Source of the DNA: JBALVT01 sp045110675
Lineage (GTDB): Bacteria > Pseudomonadota > Gammaproteobacteria > Pseudomonadales > Halieaceae
Reading direction: 5' to 3'
NCBI GenBank assembly: GCA_045110675.1
Contig: JBGCGJ010000070.1
Location: forward strand, 1-50,442
Length of the DNA stretch: 50,442 nucleotides
The position numbers were made by a program, and so were the translations under genes. Below, piece by piece: positions 8,483 to 16,017 of the stretch. Position 1 is the first letter of the stretch. Each line of letters begins with the position of its first letter. The notes under the pieces are model-generated. The model made no database searches. It worked only from the letters and a program-made list of their open reading frames with translations, and was not told the DNA's origin.

Positions 8483-9638
8483 GACGGTTGCGATCCTGGA
8501 CAAGCGCTTGCTTGCTGATGATTGCATTGGCGTAAATCCCCAGAGCATAGGGTCTATGTGCTTCTGGCATAGCTTGAATTCGCTCTTCGAACTCACTCCG
8601 AGAACAATCACCTTGCTCCAGATAGATATCCTCCGGCAGAACTTCATCTTCACCATATAGCATTCGATAGGCGTAGAGATTGGTGGGATGAAGGCAATAC
8701 AGTTTGATCACCTGCTGATCAACTTGTGCCGCTACAGCTTCCGGCGAGTCCAAAGCGGAATCGAGAGGAGTGCCAAAAGAAACGTGCACCCGCCCCTTAT
8801 TTCCCGATATCCCCTTGCCAATGGACGCCACATCTTCCTGCTCACCTTTTTCATAACTGCCCTGAGTATCCAGCTCCCATAACTCCGCAGCTTTTAACGC
8901 ATCACAGGGGTCAAGTTCATAGGAAATAGCTACGGGTACGATTTTCAAGCTGGCAATGTGGTTTGCGAAATCTTCGGTTTTTCGATTCCTACACATATCG
9001 AGCATTTTGATAATTGCCGGCTCAGTCTGATCTATACCATCCTTGGCCCGGCCTTCACGCTGTGCTATCCAGATTGGCGACCTCTCCTCGAGCAGTGAGT
9101 GCTTGATATAGGAAGACAGTGTTTTGGTTGCTGCGAGCAGTTGTCGCGGCCCACTCAGCGAACGCTTAACAATAAAGCTTTTGTTTAATCGCATCGAATC
9201 AGAAACCCAGGGCTGGGTCAGTAAATTGTCCCCTATGGCGATTCGGGCAGTTTCGTGGCCTTCACGATACAAAGCATAGTTCGTGAACGCCGGATCCATC
9301 GCTATATCGCGATGGTTACTCATAAAGAGAAAGGCCTCTCGTGGGTCAAGGTGTTCAAGCCCGGAGACGGTAAAACTCCCAGAACTCGAGGAAATCATCC
9401 TATCCATATAACGCTTTATCACGACCTGCATAGTGTGCACATCGGACACCTTCCTGAGCTCCCAGCGTAAAAACAAGCTCACCAGCATGCGCATCAGCCC
9501 AGGCGCGCGGTCCGCGGTAGCGCCGAATCGTAGAGTCGCGATAGCTCCCAAGAATTCAGGGCTGCGTAACAGCCTCTGTAGCACTTCGGGTACCTCTTCA
9601 TCCCTATAGGGACGAATATCTGCAAAGGGGTCGCTCAA
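8472..9638 (-). CDS. PlsC-type phospholipid/glycerol acyltransferase
   Basis: 388 residues from a TTG at 9638, which has AGGA with 8-base spacing and gives an N-terminus beginning LSDPFADIRPYRDEEVP. A GTG at 9725 would add 29 residues that look unlike the rest. The acyltransferase core shows SNHRDIAMDPAF (the His-Asp catalytic block) and the later IAQREGRAKDG block, as in a subgroup annotated as 1-acyl-glycerol-3-phosphate acyltransferase. It probably acts at the inner membrane in phospholipid or lipid remodelling; the acyl acceptor is unknown. It is the first gene of the minus-strand group with dinG, whose start overlaps its end. Confidence 0.85.
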   Translation of the reverse strand: MSDPFADIRPYRDEEVPEVLQRLLRSPEFLGAIATLRFGATADRAPGLMRMLVSLFLRWELRKVSDVHTMQVVIKRYMDRMISSSSGSFTVSGLEHLDPREAFLFMSNHRDIAMDPAFTNYALYREGHETARIAIGDNLLTQPWVSDSMRLNKSFIVKRSLSGPRQLLAATKTLSSYIKHSLLEERSPIWIAQREGRAKDGIDQTEPAIIKMLDMCRNRKTEDFANHIASLKIVPVAISYELDPCDALKAAELWELDTQGSYEKGEQEDVASIGKGISGNKGRVHVSFGTPLDSALDSPEAVAAQVDQQVIKLYCLHPTNLYAYRMLYGEDEVLPEDIYLEQGDCSRSEFEERIQAMPEAHRPYALGIYANAIISKQALVQDRNRLAN

Positions 9639-9768
9639 GTAGAAAATCCTGTCAAAAGGAAGCGCCACACCATACCCAATATCACTAGCGTAGTCATCCG
9701 CTGAATGCGTCCAGACTAACCGCACACCGGCAGCGAAAGCGAGTGACGGCGCAGACTAGGTCGCATAC

Positions 9769-9785
9769 CCACTGGCTATCAGTGG
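9769..9785. repeat. Inverted repeat in the divergent region before the 73-residue membrane protein gene
   Basis: CCACTG-gctat-CAGTGG, perfect 6-base arms, lies between the divergent acyltransferase and membrane-protein genes. It could be an operator or a 5' hairpin; nothing more can be said. Confidence 0.4.
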
Positions 9786-9838
9786 CTACTTTCTGCTACT
9801 CTGGCGCCGCCTAAAAGTGATGAATAATTGGAGAAAAT

Positions 9839-10060
9839 ATGGAACCAACCAGCGCCGCAATGATGACGTTTGGCGTCGCAACTCTGCTGACCAGCTGGGT
9901 TGTACTGCTGATCGTTTCTTGGAAGGAAGATTACGCATGGGGCTTATGCACCTTACTTTTGCCACCGGTGTCCTACTGCTACGCGGTTTTTCGTCCAGAC
10001 AAAGCGGGGCAGGCAGTGATAGCAGCCATTATCGGGGTTGGGTTAGTCTTCCTCGCTTAG
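9839..10060 (+). CDS. Small membrane protein of unknown function
   Basis: 73 residues. The ATG at 9839 follows TTGGAG (GGAG at 9829-9832), a good ribosome site. The protein is almost entirely hydrophobic, with three likely membrane segments (about 8-27, 34-50 and 56-73) and a short polar loop VSWKEDYAW; the central WGLCTLLLPPVSYCY has a Pro-Pro kink. I do not recognise a named family. It stands alone between the divergent acyltransferase gene and the secreted-protein gene at 10348. The ribosome site and membrane-helix composition argue for a real gene. Confidence 0.65.
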   Translation: MEPTSAAMMTFGVATLLTSWVVLLIVSWKEDYAWGLCTLLLPPVSYCYAVFRPDKAGQAVIAAIIGVGLVFLA

Positions 10061-10222
10061 CCGAAAACGCCCAAAAAAGTGTTACCGCTCTGGGAAAATT
10101 TGATACGTGAATTATTGTTAATGTTCTAATTTTTACAAGTGGATAATTTTTTTATATTTAAAATCAAACACTTAAAAGATTAAAACTCTCGTTGGCTGCA
10201 TAAGGTAACCTATTGAAGCCAA

Positions 10223-10240
10223 AGTTACATTTTTGTAACT
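10223..10240. repeat. Perfect palindrome upstream of the secreted-protein gene (first of two)
   Basis: AGTTACA-tttt-TGTAACT, 7-base arms, in the AT-rich gap 10061-10347. Possible operator or weak hairpin for the 73-residue gene upstream; no run of T follows the right arm. Confidence 0.45.
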
Positions 10241-10291
10241 CATCCGATACCAGAACCTCATCGTATACTCTTTCGAATATGATCCAGGGTC

Positions 10292-10308
10292 AATCGAACG
10301 ATTCGATT
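10292..10308. repeat. Perfect palindrome upstream of the secreted-protein gene (second of two)
   Basis: AATCGAA-cga-TTCGATT, 7-base arms, centred about 48 bases before the ATG at 10348. Its position fits an operator or the 5' end of the transcript. The rest of gap 10061-10347 is AT-rich, and I see no gene in it. Confidence 0.45.
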
Positions 10309-10347
10309 TGACTCGCTGGCTACATACAGACATTTGAGGAAAAAACG

Positions 10348-10620
10348 ATGAAATCAATCAAAATAGCGATGACTGCGGTTTTGCTAAGTGCCGCAAGCAC
10401 CAGCTTCGCAGCGAAACCAACCAGCATCGTGTTTGAAGCCAATGGCGAAACGGCAGAAGCAACGCCATTTTCACAATACGCAGTTAAATGCTCTAACGGC
10501 AAAAAGGTACAGCTAACAGCTTGGGACAACCGCCGACAGTGGTGTGTAGGCCAGGAGTCCAGCGAGAATTGTGCAAAGAAGCAAATTAAAGCTGCAAAAG
10601 CAGCCTGTAAGGCATCCTAG
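10348..10620 (+). CDS. Small secreted four-cysteine protein of unknown function
   Basis: 90 residues with GAGGAA at 10335-10340 as ribosome site. A Sec signal peptide (MKSIKIAMTAVLLSAASTSFA, cut near residue 21) leaves about 69 residues. The mature part has four Cys: AVKCSNGKK, QWCVG, ENCAKK and KAACKAS, enough for two disulfides, and ends in a Lys/Ala-rich helix (KKQIKAAKAAC). It is probably periplasmic or exported. I recognise no named domain. It is preceded by two perfect palindromes and followed by a strong hairpin shared with the convergent phosphatase gene, so it is probably a single-gene transcript. Confidence 0.75.
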   Translation: MKSIKIAMTAVLLSAASTSFAAKPTSIVFEANGETAEATPFSQYAVKCSNGKKVQLTAWDNRRQWCVGQESSENCAKKQIKAAKAACKAS

Positions 10621-10631
10621 CGTAATCCCTC

Positions 10632-10659
10632 CCGAGAAGCTTGTTTTAAAGCTTCTCGG
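10632..10659. terminator. Hairpin between convergent genes (no U-tract)
   Basis: A perfect 11-base stem, CCGAGAAGCTT-gtttta-AAGCTTCTCGG, lies in the 48-base gap between the secreted-protein gene and the convergent phosphatase gene. Neither strand has a T-run after it, so it is not a classical intrinsic terminator; it may stabilise 3' ends or act with Rho. Confidence 0.55.
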
Positions 10660-10668
10660 CATGCTACC

Positions 10669-11493
10669 TCAGCGGAGGTAGCGACCCCTCAATTCAGCCA
10701 ATTCCTCCGATCCAATGTTCAGTTCTTCTTCCAGATAGGTTTCAAAGGAAGGATAACGGCTATCAATCGCCCCCAGGGCAGCACTGAGATACTCCTCATG
10801 CACTTCCAGCATGGGCAAAATCGCGTGATCAGGTAAATTCATCTGGTATTTTTGTTTGATTCGCTGCATTTCAAGCTCGGGGAGAAAATAGCGCGCCGTC
10901 ATTAAGTAATCCTGCATAACGACTTCCCGACTGACACCGAGCGCCATCAAAAAAACCGCTGCAGCAAAGCCGGTTCGATCTTTACCCGCTGCGCAGTGGA
11001 CCAAAAATTTTGCATCATCAATGTGCAAAATTTCTGCAAACATCTTTGCATAAGCATCACTCTGCCCAAGCGCGAAATCCCGGTTTATCTCCACCATAAA
11101 GTCATACATAGCTTGAGGGAAGCTCTGGCCGTCATCAGGCGCCGTTTCTGCGTTCGAGCTGTCCAGCTGATCGAAGAACTCCGCATTGCTACCAGGAATA
11201 ATGGGTACACTGAGTACCCGCAGAGAACGCGTTGGGGGCAAGCGGTTAGGAGCATTGAATTGCTCTTCTTCGCGACGAAAATCACAGATTAAGTCCAGCT
11301 GTAGACTCTCCAATAACGATAAATCGCTATCGGTGAGATTGGAAAGCTGCCCGGATCGAAACAAATAACCCCACTTAACTGTCTTTCCATTGGCGGCGTG
11401 ATAACCGCCAAAATCTCTAAAGTTCGGCGTACCGTACATTTCCAGCCTACGCTGGGGCTCCTCAGCCGACTCCACACCATTGATTTCAGTCAT
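10669..11493 (-). CDS. Tyrosine-protein phosphatase (Y_phosphatase3 family)
   Basis: 274 residues. The active-site loop HCAAGKDRTGF (about 166-176) is the Cys-X5-Arg phosphatase signature, and the N-terminal NFRDFGGYHAANGKTVKWG (24-42) is typical of the family that includes mycobacterial PtpB. These enzymes dephosphorylate protein tyrosine, and some act on phosphoinositides; the substrate here is unknown. No signal peptide is seen. The gene begins 6 bases after the TetR regulator on the same strand, so the two are almost certainly co-transcribed. The function of the pair is not evident. Confidence 0.88.
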   Translation of the reverse strand: MTEINGVESAEEPQRRLEMYGTPNFRDFGGYHAANGKTVKWGYLFRSGQLSNLTDSDLSLLESLQLDLICDFRREEEQFNAPNRLPPTRSLRVLSVPIIPGSNAEFFDQLDSSNAETAPDDGQSFPQAMYDFMVEINRDFALGQSDAYAKMFAEILHIDDAKFLVHCAAGKDRTGFAAAVFLMALGVSREVVMQDYLMTARYFLPELEMQRIKQKYQMNLPDHAILPMLEVHEEYLSAALGAIDSRYPSFETYLEEELNIGSEELAELRGRYLR

Positions 11494-11499
11494 GCCAAT

Positions 11500-12129
11500 T
11501 CAAGAACCTCGGTATTCAACTACCGCGCGAAACAGCATTTTCACCAGGCTGAGCTGATTTTCCAAGGCCTCAGGGCTGAAGGGATCCTGATCCAAAAAGT
11601 CGCGGTACATGGGGGCCATGGTCACGTAGGACATGACCAAATTATTTAGAGCCATCACCGCCCAGGGCTGAAGATTGGAATCACCCAGCATCGGGATTTC
11701 CGGGCCTCCAAGCTCGCTGGTGGGATTGAACATCGGCCGGAACAATCGGTCGATTAACTCATTCGTATGGGGTCCGCCAGATAGAGCAGCATGCTGAAGC
11801 AATCGCGCGAGATTTGGATTTGCGTGATGCAGGCGAATAATAGTATCGAGCCAATCTATCACCCGCTGTTCGGTCATTTTCTTGTTGGTAAGCTCCTCAA
11901 GAGGAAGAATAAAATTATCAAGTAAGCGGTTGAGCACTGCCTGATACAAGGCCTCCTTATTCTTGAAATGGTTATACAGGCTCGGGGACCGTATCCCGAC
12001 TTTATCCGCGACATCACCTAAGGAGGTAGCGCTGTATCCACGCTCAGCAAACAGATTCTCAGCTGCATCCAGAATCTTCTCAGGAGTTGTTCTGGGCAGC
12101 ACCTCATCGACAATCTCTGCTTCACTCAC
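11500..12129 (-). CDS. TetR/AcrR family transcriptional regulator
   Basis: 209 residues. The N-terminal helix-turn-helix is typical: ILDAAENLFAERGYSATSL (19-37) then VADKVGIRSPSLYNHFKNKE. The C-terminal ligand domain is not assignable. A GTG at 12129 is the only plausible start, without a clear ribosome site. It is probably a repressor of its own operon with the phosphatase and perhaps of the divergent NTF2-like gene; repeats of ACTAATA in the promoter gap are a candidate operator. Confidence 0.9.
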   Translation of the reverse strand: MSEAEIVDEVLPRTTPEKILDAAENLFAERGYSATSLGDVADKVGIRSPSLYNHFKNKEALYQAVLNRLLDNFILPLEELTNKKMTEQRVIDWLDTIIRLHHANPNLARLLQHAALSGGPHTNELIDRLFRPMFNPTSELGGPEIPMLGDSNLQPWAVMALNNLVMSYVTMAPMYRDFLDQDPFSPEALENQLSLVKMLFRAVVEYRGS

Positions 12130-12152
12130 CGGAATATGCGCTCGATTACTTC

Positions 12153-12180
12153 ACTAATAATGACTAATAGGCGTTAGTAT
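12153..12180. promoter_or_regulatory. Candidate TetR-family operator
   Basis: ACTAATA at 12153-12159 and 12163-12169 is followed by the inverted TTAGTAT at 12174-12180. The set of repeats lies 24 bases before the tetR start, in the gap to the divergent NTF2-like gene. Assignment to this regulator is inference from position. Confidence 0.5.
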
Positions 12181-12250
12181 AACCTACAGCAGCGTGTTTT
12201 ATGCGTAATCTTTGTAGCGAAACCCGACCCAGACTTTGGAATGAGTTGAG

Positions 12251-12679
12251 ATGGCAGTTCAATCAATAAAAAATTTGATATTCCTTTATGCGCGAAGAAT
12301 AGACCAGGGAGACTTCGAGGGGGTGGCCGAGCTGTTCAGATATGCACAAATTGAGCCCCCGGCCGGCGAGCCAGTGGTTGGCTACGAAGCAGTACTGGCA
12401 ATGTACCAAAACGCCACTCGGCTGTATGAAGACGGCACACCGAAAACAAAGCACCTTACGACTAACCTGGCTATAACAGTCGATGGGTACACAGCGCGGG
12501 CCGATAGTTACTTCACGGTTATGCAGGCACTCCCCGATTTCCCGCTCCAAGCCATCATAAGCGGACGCTACGAAGATACCTTTGAACAAGTGGAGGACGC
12601 ATGGCGATTCAGCAGTCGCCGGATGTTTCCGGAGCTTTTGGGCGACCTCAGCAAACATCTGCTGTTCAACCTCGAATGA
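12251..12679 (+). CDS. NTF2-like/SnoaL-like domain protein
   Basis: 142 residues. A helix with FLYARRIDQGDFEGVAELF (9-27), then the beta-sheet half with TKHLTTNLAITVDG and SGRYEDTFEQVEDAWRFSSR, is the cone-shaped NTF2/SnoaL fold found in small hydrolases, isomerases and ring-dioxygenase subunits. The ligand and reaction cannot be read from the sequence. It is divergent from the TetR-phosphatase pair and shares its promoter region. A hairpin with one mismatch follows at 12745-12767. Confidence 0.75.
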   Translation: MAVQSIKNLIFLYARRIDQGDFEGVAELFRYAQIEPPAGEPVVGYEAVLAMYQNATRLYEDGTPKTKHLTTNLAITVDGYTARADSYFTVMQALPDFPLQAIISGRYEDTFEQVEDAWRFSSRRMFPELLGDLSKHLLFNLE

Positions 12680-12744
12680 CAAGACCAATAGCTCTCCTAC
12701 GGGAGGTTTATCCGCACGATGACCAAATCGGTGAATAGTGGCTC

Positions 12745-12767
12745 AGAAGCCCGGTTTCCGGACTTCT
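12745..12767 (+). terminator. Hairpin after the NTF2-like gene
   Basis: AGAAGCCCGG-ttt-CCGGACTTCT, 10-base arms with one mismatch, 66 bases after the stop. No T-run follows, so termination is uncertain. Confidence 0.4.
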
Positions 12768-12782
12768 AAACCTTCAAATCGG

Positions 12783-12811
12783 TTGACAATTAACCTCCAA
12801 ATGTGAATAAT
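12783..12811 (+). promoter_or_regulatory. Sigma-70 promoter of rpsT
   Basis: TTGACA at 12783-12788, a 17-base spacer and AATAAT at 12806-12811. Transcription would start near 12818, about 35 bases before the GTG. Confidence 0.8.
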
Positions 12812-12852
12812 CGCGCCTCTTAAATTTTTGACTCCCCAAGAGGTGTTACAAC

Positions 12853-13119
12853 GTGGCTAATTCCCCACAAGCAAAGAAGCGGGCCCGTCAGGCGGAAAAG
12901 CGTCGCACACACAACGCCAGCCTGCGCTCTCTGGTACGTACCGTAATCAAAAAAGTAGATGCTGCCATTGTTTCTGGCGACGCCGAGCAAGCCAAAATAG
13001 CATACAACTCTGCGGTACCCGTTATCGACCGCATGGCCGACAAAGGCATTATCCACAAGAATAAGGCTTCGCGGCATAAGAGTCGCCTGAACGCCCAGGT
13101 AAAAGCACTGGCTGCGTAA
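12853..13119 (+). CDS. rpsT: 30S ribosomal protein S20
   Basis: 88 residues, typical size. MANSPQAKKRARQAEKRR at the N-terminus and the KNKASRHKSRLNAQVKAL tail are diagnostic. S20 binds the 16S rRNA 5' domain and helix 44. The start is GTG, with AGAGG about 10 bases before it; E. coli rpsT also uses a non-AUG start (UUG), which is tied to its autogenous control. It has its own promoter and a strong terminator, and is convergent with proB. Confidence 0.97.
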   Translation: MANSPQAKKRARQAEKRRTHNASLRSLVRTVIKKVDAAIVSGDAEQAKIAYNSAVPVIDRMADKGIIHKNKASRHKSRLNAQVKALAA

Positions 13120-13140
13120 TACTTTACACAGCAAAATTAG

Positions 13141-13168
13141 AAAGTCGGCCATGAAGCCGGCTTTTTTT
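13141..13168 (+). terminator. Intrinsic terminator of rpsT
   Basis: AAGTCGGC-6-base loop-GCCGGCTT stem with one G-U pair, then seven T (13162-13168). It begins 22 bases after the rpsT stop. Confidence 0.9.
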
Positions 13169-13232
13169 ATGCCCGTAATTAGCTCAAGGGCTAGGACTGA
13201 AGAGACTGCTCCAGCGAACCGTATCTTCGCAG

Positions 13233-14354
13233 CTAAAGTATGACCAGATTGTCCCGATGAATGAGCTCATCGTCGCCCTGGTACCCTAAGCGTGATTCAA
13301 TCTCCTGAGACGGCACACCAATAATGCTTCGAGTTTCGCTGGCGTCGTAGTTCGTCAAGCCTCTAGCCATCTCCCGACCAGTGTGGTCCGTACACGCGAT
13401 CATATCTCCGCGCTGAAAATTGCCCCGCACACTGCGCACACCCACCGGCAGTAAACTGCGACCCGATTCGCGCAGCACTCGTACAGCACCTTCATCCAGC
13501 TCGACACTTCCCTGAACCTGAACCATTCCAGCAAGCCACTGCTTCCGCGCGGCTTGCGGCCGTTTACCCGTTGATAACCAGGTCCCACGGCTCTCACCTC
13601 GGGCCACTTTGGCAATAATGTGCTCAACACGGCCACTGGCTATAATCGTTTCAGTGCCGGAGCGAGCCGCCAGTCGCGCAGCCCTGATTTTTGTGATCAT
13701 GCCACCACGGCCAAAACTCCCCGCCTCTCCCGCCATAGCATCCAATGTCGGGTCGTTGGCGTCGGCTACATCGACCAACTCTGAGTTCGGGTTTTGACGC
13801 GGGTCTTCTTTGTAGAGCCCCTCCTGATCGGTAAGCAGTAGCAGAGCATCAGCATCGATCAAATTGGCAACCAACGCGGCCAAAGTGTCATTGTCGCCAA
13901 AGCGAATTTCGTCTGTTACCACTGTATCGTTTTCATTGACAATGGGGACCACGCCCATTTCCAGTAGAGTATTAAGAGTGCCTCGTGCGTTGAGATATCG
14001 GTCACGTGCAATTACATCATCATGCCCGAGCAGCACCTGTGCGGTCTGCAATCCATGCTCGGCAAAGGCGGTCTGATAACTTTGCACCAGACCCATTTGA
14101 CCGACGGCGGCCGCAGCTTGAAGCTGGTGCAATGCGGTAGGTCTGGTTGACCAACCCAACTGCGCCACGCCGGCAGCAACGGCACCACTGGAAACCAGAA
14201 CAACCTCATTTCCCTGAGCTCGCAAGTGCACCAACTGAGCCACTAGCCCTATGATGGTGGCACCGTCCAAGCCACGACCATCATCGGTGAGGAGCGCGCT
14301 TCCAACTTTCACGACCCAGCGCCTCGAGTGAGCTATTTCTAATCGACTAGTCAT
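13233..14354 (-). CDS. proB: Glutamate 5-kinase
   Basis: 373 residues, as in E. coli-type ProB. The enzyme phosphorylates L-glutamate with ATP, the first and feedback-controlled step of proline synthesis. The N-terminal amino-acid kinase domain (about 1-260) shows VVKVGSALLTDDG, LVSSGAVAAG, NENDTV and GRGGMITKIRAARLA; the C-terminal PUA domain (about 278-355) completes the long form. It lies 8 bases after obgE as the last gene of rplU-rpmA-obgE-proB. proA is not in the window. Confidence 0.96.
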   Translation of the reverse strand: MTSRLEIAHSRRWVVKVGSALLTDDGRGLDGATIIGLVAQLVHLRAQGNEVVLVSSGAVAAGVAQLGWSTRPTALHQLQAAAAVGQMGLVQSYQTAFAEHGLQTAQVLLGHDDVIARDRYLNARGTLNTLLEMGVVPIVNENDTVVTDEIRFGDNDTLAALVANLIDADALLLLTDQEGLYKEDPRQNPNSELVDVADANDPTLDAMAGEAGSFGRGGMITKIRAARLAARSGTETIIASGRVEHIIAKVARGESRGTWLSTGKRPQAARKQWLAGMVQVQGSVELDEGAVRVLRESGRSLLPVGVRSVRGNFQRGDMIACTDHTGREMARGLTNYDASETRSIIGVPSQEIESRLGYQGDDELIHRDNLVIL

Positions 14355-14362
14355 GAAAGCGC

Positions 14363-15571
14363 CTAGGGGGCGTATTCCACTTCGACATCATAATCATCAT
14401 CGTCGAAATCATCTTCATCGTCCTGCTGCGCACTGCGCGCCGCTCTCGCTTCCTCTCGACGAAAACTCCGCAGATCTTCAATCCGCTTTCGCGCTTCTTC
14501 CTGCATTCTGGTCTGGGTTTGGCGCTCGAGCTCGAGTAGCTCGGGATCGGCAGCTTCTAACTCATTGATGTTTTCAAGATACCGCATCATGTCACCACAC
14601 AGACTGGCAGTGCCAGTTGCTGTGATGGCTGAAATCTCGTAAACCGGACCGGACCAATTCAGGCCTTCCAATACCGATTCGCGTCGAGCTGAAAATTCCT
14701 CTGCGTCCAGCAAGTCTGATTTATTCAGCACAAGCCAACGCTCTCGAGCCGCAAGAGTAGGGCTGAACCGTTCAAGCTCATTCACAATTGCAAACGCAGA
14801 GGCGGCGGGATTAGAGCCATCAAAGGGTGCCATATCTACAATATGTAAGAGTATACGATTGCGGGTCAAATGCTTGAGAAATCGTATTCCGAGTCCCGCT
14901 CCATCGGAGGCACCCTCAATCAAACCTGGAATATCCGCTATCACGAAGCTGCGATGCGACTCTACTTTAACAACGCCCAAATTCGGGACCAGAGTCGTAA
15001 AAGGATAATCCGCCACTTTCGGAGTGGCCGAGGAAACGCTACGAATAAAGGTCGACTTGCCCGCATTAGGTAATCCCAGTAAGCCGACATCGGCTAATAC
15101 CTTAAGCTCCAGCTTCAAAGCACGGTGCTCCCCATCAGAACCAGGAGTGGTTTGACGGGGTGCCCTGTTGGTGCTGGATTTAAATCGCGTGTTACCAAGG
15201 CCGTGAAACCCACCTCGGGCAACGATCAACCTCTCACCATGGGTGGAAAGGTCACCTAAAACCTCGGCACTGTCCTCGTCGAGAACCGTCGTGCCCACAG
15301 GCACTTTCAGTACGAGATCATCTCCGCTTCTGCCAGTACAGTTTTGACCACCACCTGACTTGCCACTGTCAGCTCGATAGGCGCGCTGGAAACGGTAGTC
15401 AACCATAGTATTGAGGGCCATATCCGCTTCAAGAATGACACTACCGCCATCCCCGCCGTCGCCACCATCAGGACCGCCTTTGGCAATGTATTTTTCACGC
15501 CTGAAGCTCATTGCACCATTGCCACCGTCACCAGCGAAGACAGTGATACTAGCTTCATCTACAAATTTCAT
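14363..15571 (-). CDS. obgE: Obg/CgtA GTPase, ribosome assembly factor
   Basis: 402 residues. The ATG at 15571 (MKFVDEASITVFAGDGGNG) follows GGAAAGG and is preferred over the frame opening at 15601. The Gly-rich Obg fold (1-158) is followed by the G domain with G1 GLPNAGKST, G3 DIPGLIEGA and G4 NKSD. The C-terminus ends in a strongly acidic Asp run (QQDDEDDFDDDDYDVEVE), a feature of gammaproteobacterial Obg. It binds the 50S subunit and links assembly to ppGpp and the cell cycle. It follows rpmA after a terminator-like stem, so part of its transcription may be attenuated there. Confidence 0.96.
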   Translation of the reverse strand: MKFVDEASITVFAGDGGNGAMSFRREKYIAKGGPDGGDGGDGGSVILEADMALNTMVDYRFQRAYRADSGKSGGGQNCTGRSGDDLVLKVPVGTTVLDEDSAEVLGDLSTHGERLIVARGGFHGLGNTRFKSSTNRAPRQTTPGSDGEHRALKLELKVLADVGLLGLPNAGKSTFIRSVSSATPKVADYPFTTLVPNLGVVKVESHRSFVIADIPGLIEGASDGAGLGIRFLKHLTRNRILLHIVDMAPFDGSNPAASAFAIVNELERFSPTLAARERWLVLNKSDLLDAEEFSARRESVLEGLNWSGPVYEISAITATGTASLCGDMMRYLENINELEAADPELLELERQTQTRMQEEARKRIEDLRSFRREEARAARSAQQDDEDDFDDDDYDVEVEYAP

Positions 15572-15687
15572 ACTCAGCCTTTCCTGTGCGGAATCACCCA
15601 AGGGAAGATTCGCTCGATTCTAACCCGCTAATGCCACTAATCCCATCGCACTACGGAAAAACCGTATCAGCTGAGGAAACTCGCGAC

Positions 15688-15720
15688 AAAAAAAAGCCCC
15701 GTCATGTGACGAGGCCTTTT
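15688..15720 (-). terminator. Terminator between rpmA and obgE
   Basis: On the minus strand a GCCTCGTCA/TGACGGGGC stem with one G-U pair is followed by eight T. It lies 25 bases after the rpmA stop and upstream of obgE; partial read-through probably sets the ratio of ribosomal protein to GTPase. The plus side also ends in TTTT. Confidence 0.85.
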
Positions 15721-15744
15721 ATTACTATCAAGATCCAGTGCAGA

Positions 15745-16002
15745 TCAGGCGCTCACCACCTGCACAAACTTTCTGTTCTTCGGGCCGCGTACAATAAACT
15801 CGACCTTACCTTCTGCAGTTGCGAACAATGTGTGATCAACACCGCAGCGAACGTTTTCTCCCGGGTGGAATCGGGTCCCGCGTTGACGAACAATAATGTT
15901 GCCCGCTTTCACTGTTTCGCCACCAAAACGCTTTACGCCGAGACGCTTGGCATTTGAATCGCGACCGTTGCGAGTACTACCACCTGCCTTCTTATGAGCC
16001 AT
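15745..16002 (-). CDS. rpmA: 50S ribosomal protein L27
   Basis: 85 residues. MAHKKAGGSTRNGRDSNAKR is the standard N-terminus, whose tail reaches the peptidyl transferase centre; no N-terminal extension of the Firmicutes type is present. RQRGTRFHPGENV follows in the fold. It lies 15 bases after rplU, and a terminator follows. Confidence 0.97.
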   Translation of the reverse strand: MAHKKAGGSTRNGRDSNAKRLGVKRFGGETVKAGNIIVRQRGTRFHPGENVRCGVDHTLFATAEGKVEFIVRGPKNRKFVQVVSA

Positions 16003-16017
16003 TTTCCAACTCCTCTA

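Noticed and set aside
15689..15720. The stem between rpmA and obgE as a new regulatory RNA
   Set aside because: It is a plain stem with eight T and is fully explained as an intrinsic terminator with partial read-through.
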